A stretch of 46,133 bases of DNA from the NCBI GenBank assembly GCA_001915545.1, contig MNQS01000011.1, positions 1-46,133 on the forward strand. Direction: 5' to 3'. Origin of the DNA: Bacteroides sp. 43_108. Lineage in GTDB: Bacteria > Bacteroidota > Bacteroidia > Bacteroidales > Bacteroidaceae. The notes beneath the pieces were generated by a model. That model was not told the DNA's origin, ran no database searches, and was given only the letters and a program-made list of their open reading frames with translations. This document shows, in pieces, positions 43,068 through 46,133 of this stretch. Position 1 is the stretch's first letter. The number at the start of each line of letters is the position of its first letter. The position numbers and the translations under genes are program-made.

Positions 43068-44204
43068 TCAGAGGGTAGTTCCAGTTATTAGTTCATCCGT
43101 TTTTGCGTAATACAGTGTATCGTCCATGTACGATGTGGTATATAATATTTTGTTTATGCCATCCACTGCAATCTCGTCAATGCAATGCTTTGTGATGATC
43201 TTACAGACAAGACGGCCCTCCCAGTTGAAGATGTATATCTGGTTCTTACAAGGAACCTCGCGTACCTTACTTTCTGTTTTTCCATAAAACACATTGTAAA
43301 TGTAGTTGTCATCAGCACATATACGTGCGAAATATTGCTTTAGTTCTTTTCTGGTTTCTAAGTCGGACAAACTCATATTCTCATTCATTCGATAGCCTGC
43401 TACAGCTTTACTTTTGGTGTCGATAATATTCAGTTGCGGCACATGCAGCATAGCTTGTGCTATTTTGCTTCCGTCTGGTTTCATCACGTCATGAGAATAG
43501 AAAAATGTTTGCGGTAGAACTTTTGTTTGCTTGTTGACAATGCTTTTTTTGAAAATGTGTATATCAGATATTTTTTCCCCGTTTCTCAAATCCCTTATTT
43601 GGTAATAAGGCAATGACGCATCGTGTTTATTTATTGGAGCGGCTGCGACCTTGGCATATAATGTACAGCTATCCTTTATGAAATATTCTTTAAAACAGGC
43701 TCCTCGGTTTTCTTTTTCCCTTGGCATTTTAATTTGCTTTTCTATAATTGTTGATTTGCCTGCAAGGCTTTTGGTTATGTTCCAAACGCTCACCGATTCT
43801 TTGTTCGCATCATATATCAATGTCTTCAGTTCGTTTTTTTCTGTGTAGAAATTCCAAATAGGTCCTACTGCAATGAATTCTTCAGGTCCGTTTCCTTTTC
43901 CAACGAATTGTCCCAATTCGTCAAACGTACGACAATTAAACAGTTGGAACCATTGCGATTGTAATTTTGGATTCATAAAAAGTGCAAGTGAATCGTGTAT
44001 GGCAAGATACCCAAAATTAGAACCTTTCAATGTGATTTTCTTAAATTCCACCTCTTTCTCCGGTGCATGTTCATCAATACTGATGATTTCTCCATTGAAA
44101 ATGTCGGTATCCTGACTTTTACTGTTGCAGGAGACCAATGCCAATGTGATGTATCCGACCAATGCTGTCAAAGTTATGTTTTTTGCTAATATATTCTTTT
44201 TCAT
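43068..44204 (-). CDS. BF3164-like beta-propeller lipoprotein
   Basis: This 378-residue protein has a lipobox Cys at residue 26 (ALVSC). Residues 60-370 show repeated beta-blade patterns, such as LTLKGSNFGYLAIHDSLALF-like strands, LIYDANKESVSVWNI, LNIIDTKSKAVAGYRM and IYIFNWEGRLVCKI, with the FVGKGNGPEEF element typical of BF3164-like lipoproteins, predicted six-bladed propellers. Function is unknown; they may bind ligands at the cell surface or in the periplasm. Lys and AT content look higher than in the left part of the window. An insertion-sequence remnant lies upstream. Confidence 0.88.
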   Translation of the reverse strand: MKKNILAKNITLTALVGYITLALVSCNSKSQDTDIFNGEIISIDEHAPEKEVEFKKITLKGSNFGYLAIHDSLALFMNPKLQSQWFQLFNCRTFDELGQFVGKGNGPEEFIAVGPIWNFYTEKNELKTLIYDANKESVSVWNITKSLAGKSTIIEKQIKMPREKENRGACFKEYFIKDSCTLYAKVAAAPINKHDASLPYYQIRDLRNGEKISDIHIFKKSIVNKQTKVLPQTFFYSHDVMKPDGSKIAQAMLHVPQLNIIDTKSKAVAGYRMNENMSLSDLETRKELKQYFARICADDNYIYNVFYGKTESKVREVPCKNQIYIFNWEGRLVCKIITKHCIDEIAVDGINKILYTTSYMDDTLYYAKTDELITGTTL

Positions 44205-44376
44205 ATTTCTATATCATTAAATACGTTTATAACTTTTTTCTGTTTAGTTTATGGGACAAGCGAAATATATCCATTGCCTTTTGCATAGTATCCTATGAAT
44301 CGACTGTTTTAATATTTTTACACTACGCATACCAACGACTTTCACCTCCTCCCATACTATATTTATGTTGTAGATT

Positions 44377-44394
44377 ACTCAAGTTTCGCAAGTA
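44377..44394 (+). repeat. Left terminal inverted repeat
   Basis: ACTCAAGTTTCGCAAGTA; exact inverted match to 45036-45053. Confidence 0.9.
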
Positions 44395-44492
44395 CTCAAA
44401 TAATGCAATAAAAAAAAGGCTAAAGAGTTTGATAATTCAAAGATTATCACTATATTAATGCCTGCAAACAAGCAATATAGCACCCTTTAGCC

Positions 44493-45023
44493 ATGAACAA
44501 AAATAGACATATTATCGGTGAACTCCAAGAGTTTTTTGCAAACAATGACTCCGGCAAGGCAATAAACAGCATATCAACCATTATGAACAGCATTAGGATA
44601 CAAGGCAAAGATCGGGTCGGTCAAGAATCCGAACTGCAGATTCACCTGTCTTCAGGTGCTGCAGCTACTTGTTCTGTTCCCGTTCTTTTCAATCAAGAAT
44701 GCCGCCTGCTATTCGTCTTCTGCCCTGGACAGGATGTTTGTCTGCCACAAGGATATGTTCTATCGTTTCATGAACGACGGCAACGTCAATTGGCGAGGTA
44801 TAATCTACTCGATTTTCAGGAAGCTGTATTCACGTGTGAAACGCAAAACTCTATTGAACTTTCAGTGGTAGAAAGAATCTGGCTACTGATCGTAGAAGTT
44901 ATTAACGTCATTGCCGAGGTACTCAACTGCGACACTCTGCTTCTGACTGAACAAGTCATAGCAAGCAATAAACAAATCAAAGCAGTAAACCTGGCTTTCG
45001 ACAGGCTGACACCAGTCGCCTGA
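44493..45023 (+). pseudogene. Transposase remnant, frameshifted and lacking its catalytic core
   Basis: The reading frame is open for 176 codons, but it is not one real protein. Residues 1-45 (MNKNRHIIGELQEFFANND..., DRVGQES) look like the N-terminus of Bacteroides IS4-like transposases. The natural continuation, LQLLVLFPFFSIKNAACYSSSAL ... CHKDMFYRFMNDGNVNWRG, is in the next frame (44656-44871), so a +1 shift occurred near 44640-44655. The main frame then ends with IELSVVERIWLLIVEVINVIAEVLNCD, typical of the C-terminus. The expected VDDTDFPK-type first catalytic Asp and the rest of the DDE core are missing; the deletion joint is near 44836-44850. Family assignment is from memory of similar proteins. 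Confidence 0.75.
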
Positions 45024-45035
45024 GAAGCTACACTT

Positions 45036-45053
45036 TACTTGCGAAACTTGAGT
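45036..45053 (-). repeat. Right terminal inverted repeat
   Basis: TACTTGCGAAACTTGAGT; exact reverse complement of 44377-44394. Confidence 0.9.
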
Positions 45054-45242
45054 TCATAAACTTTACATGTCGACACTTTCAAATAATTTGATACCATAAG
45101 GCAAAAGTCAAATACATTATAGAAAAATTATTCTCACAAAACTTCTTACAACCACTATTTCTATTTGACATTAGAAAAACGGATAATATATTCAAACTTT
45201 TTGCTAAAAATGGAAGAATAGGCAGGCCAAGCTTCCTATATA

Positions 45243-46085
45243 TCACCAAGTTATGACCTTATCGACAATCTCCTGCTGTTCGGCACTGCTACGTCGCAAA
45301 TAAATACGAGTGGTTTCTATACTTTCGTGCCCCATTAGGTCGGCAAGTAAGGAAATGTCGTTGAACTTCTCCAAGAAATTCTTGGCAAAGCGATGCCGGA
45401 ACGAATGAGGATAAACTACTTTCTCATTCAATCCGTATTTGGTAGCATAGTTCTTTAGCTGTTGTGCAATTCCTCTGGTGGTGATACGCTCGCCAAAGCG
45501 ATTGAGGAAAAGATAGCCTGTTTTACGATTGACTTTATCAAGCCATTCTGTGGCTTCCTTGCGTAAAGCCTTTGGAATATAAATGCGGCGAATCTTACCA
45601 CCTTTCGTGTAAATATCAAAATACCCTACCTGTACGTGTTCTACCTTCAGTTGAATAAGTTCACTGACTCTTGCACCTGTTGCAGCGAGGAAACGAACAA
45701 CAAAATACCATTCTTGATTTTCCTCTTTTTTAAGTTTGTTTTTTAGGAAAACATAGTCAGCATTGCTGATTACATTTTCCAGATAACTACGTTGTTGTAC
45801 TTTAACGGATTTTAATCTCAAACGAGATTTCCCTATGCAGTCAAGATACTTGTTCATTGCTTGAATACGAAGATTAACTGTTTTAGGCTTGAATTTCTCA
45901 ATGAGATAGGTCTTATAAACAAGCAGATTGCGTTTGTTTAATTCCTTGTGTCGGGAATAATACTCTTTTACGGCATAAAGATAAGCCGCAATCGTGTTCT
46001 CCGCCATATTTCCTTGACGCAGATACGTTTCAAAATTTTCAATGTTCATGTCTGATACATTATTAGTTAAACAATTCGTTTTCAT
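45243..46085 (-). CDS. Tyrosine recombinase, probable DNA invertase
   Basis: This 280-residue enzyme has a SAM-like N-terminal core-binding domain (14-95) and a complete catalytic domain: Arg139 (TGARVSEL), Lys161/164 (TKGGKIR), His227 and Arg230 (HSFRHRF), His253 (MGHES) and Tyr262 (TRIYLRR). The length and sequence suit the small Bacteroidales invertases of the tyrosine family that flip promoters or shuffle hsdS or surface-protein genes, rather than longer integrases of conjugative elements. Target repeats were not found in the 189 bases downstream (45054-45242) or the 48 bases upstream. The locus it controls may lie beyond the right edge. A second start at residue 13 (MNIENF) is possible. 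Confidence 0.9.
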   Translation of the reverse strand: MKTNCLTNNVSDMNIENFETYLRQGNMAENTIAAYLYAVKEYYSRHKELNKRNLLVYKTYLIEKFKPKTVNLRIQAMNKYLDCIGKSRLRLKSVKVQQRSYLENVISNADYVFLKNKLKKEENQEWYFVVRFLAATGARVSELIQLKVEHVQVGYFDIYTKGGKIRRIYIPKALRKEATEWLDKVNRKTGYLFLNRFGERITTRGIAQQLKNYATKYGLNEKVVYPHSFRHRFAKNFLEKFNDISLLADLMGHESIETTRIYLRRSSAEQQEIVDKVITW

Positions 46086-46133
46086 TAATAAATGTATGGT
46101 TAGTGCAAATTCATTGAGTTCCTATTATGAGAA

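Larger units (their letters stand above)
44377..45053 (+). mobile_element. Internally deleted insertion sequence (677 bp)
   Basis: The element is bounded by a perfect 18-bp inverted repeat and carries only the N- and C-terminal ends of a transposase of the Bacteroides IS4-like DDE type. No clear target-site duplication was found at the two ends. It is non-autonomous; it could still move if an intact copy supplies transposase. Confidence 0.75.

Noticed and set aside
44493..45023. Reading the 176-codon frame as a single functional protein
   Set aside because: Its middle corresponds to a known transposase segment only in a different frame, and it sits within terminal inverted repeats; it is a remnant.

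Overview
The window comes from a member of the Bacteroidales (Bacteroidota), probably Bacteroidaceae or Prevotellaceae; the genus cannot be fixed from the sequence alone. The evidence is a TonB-dependent receptor with a carboxypeptidase-regulatory N-terminal domain, lipoproteins with acidic residues after the lipobox cysteine, signal peptides cleaved before Gln, -7 promoter boxes of the TAnnTTTG type, a TrpB2-type tryptophan synthase, pyruvate:ferredoxin oxidoreductase, a PafA-type phosphatase and a BF3164-like lipoprotein.

Layout. 1-595 holds terminators and a tRNA-Arg(ACG). 596-2923 (-) is a secreted GH35 beta-galactosidase-like enzyme. 3197-3811 (+) is a small Cys-rich periplasmic protein. 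3984-8086 (+) is uvrA followed by an M64 peptidase. 8493-12530 (+) is a TonB-dependent receptor paired with a beta-helix surface lipoprotein; this is the most promising uncharacterised system here. 12657-15404 (-) has an unknown secreted protein and a GHL10 family hydrolase. 15568-17887 (+) has CstA, a small two-helix membrane protein and an outer-membrane beta-barrel. 18013-23859 (-) has a dihydroorotate-dehydrogenase-like protein and a recJ-recQ-TPR cluster. 24520-27164 (-) has two peptidases: C1 bleomycin-hydrolase type and M24B aminopeptidase P. 27477-31034 (-) is nifJ. 31143-33786 (-) has an AAA_14/DUF4143-type ATPase and a MATE exporter.

The right part continues with an ATP-grasp-like protein (33970-35097, +), a GDPD-fold protein and a PafA phosphatase (35157-37727, -), and an ECF sigma factor overlapping a membrane-protein gene (37980-39054, +). 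TrpB2 follows (39164-40528, -), then two overlapping GT2 glycosyltransferases that look GC-rich (40634-42443, -). A strong promoter sits only about 55-85 bases upstream of a terminator around 42650-42774, so a short transcript is likely. The end of the window is more mobile: a BF3164-like propeller lipoprotein, an internally deleted insertion sequence with perfect 18-bp terminal inverted repeats (44377-45053), and a complete tyrosine recombinase resembling Bacteroidales DNA invertases (45243-46085, -).

Most of the window is chromosomal housekeeping and envelope or nutrient functions: DNA repair (UvrA, RecJ, RecQ), anaerobic pyruvate oxidation (NifJ), peptide and carbon scavenging (M64, C1 and M24B peptidases, CstA), phosphate release (PafA, GDPD-like) and glycan degradation (GH35, GHL10). 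No CRISPR array, rRNA or phage structural genes were seen. All calls come from reading the sequence and recalling families; no database search was run.
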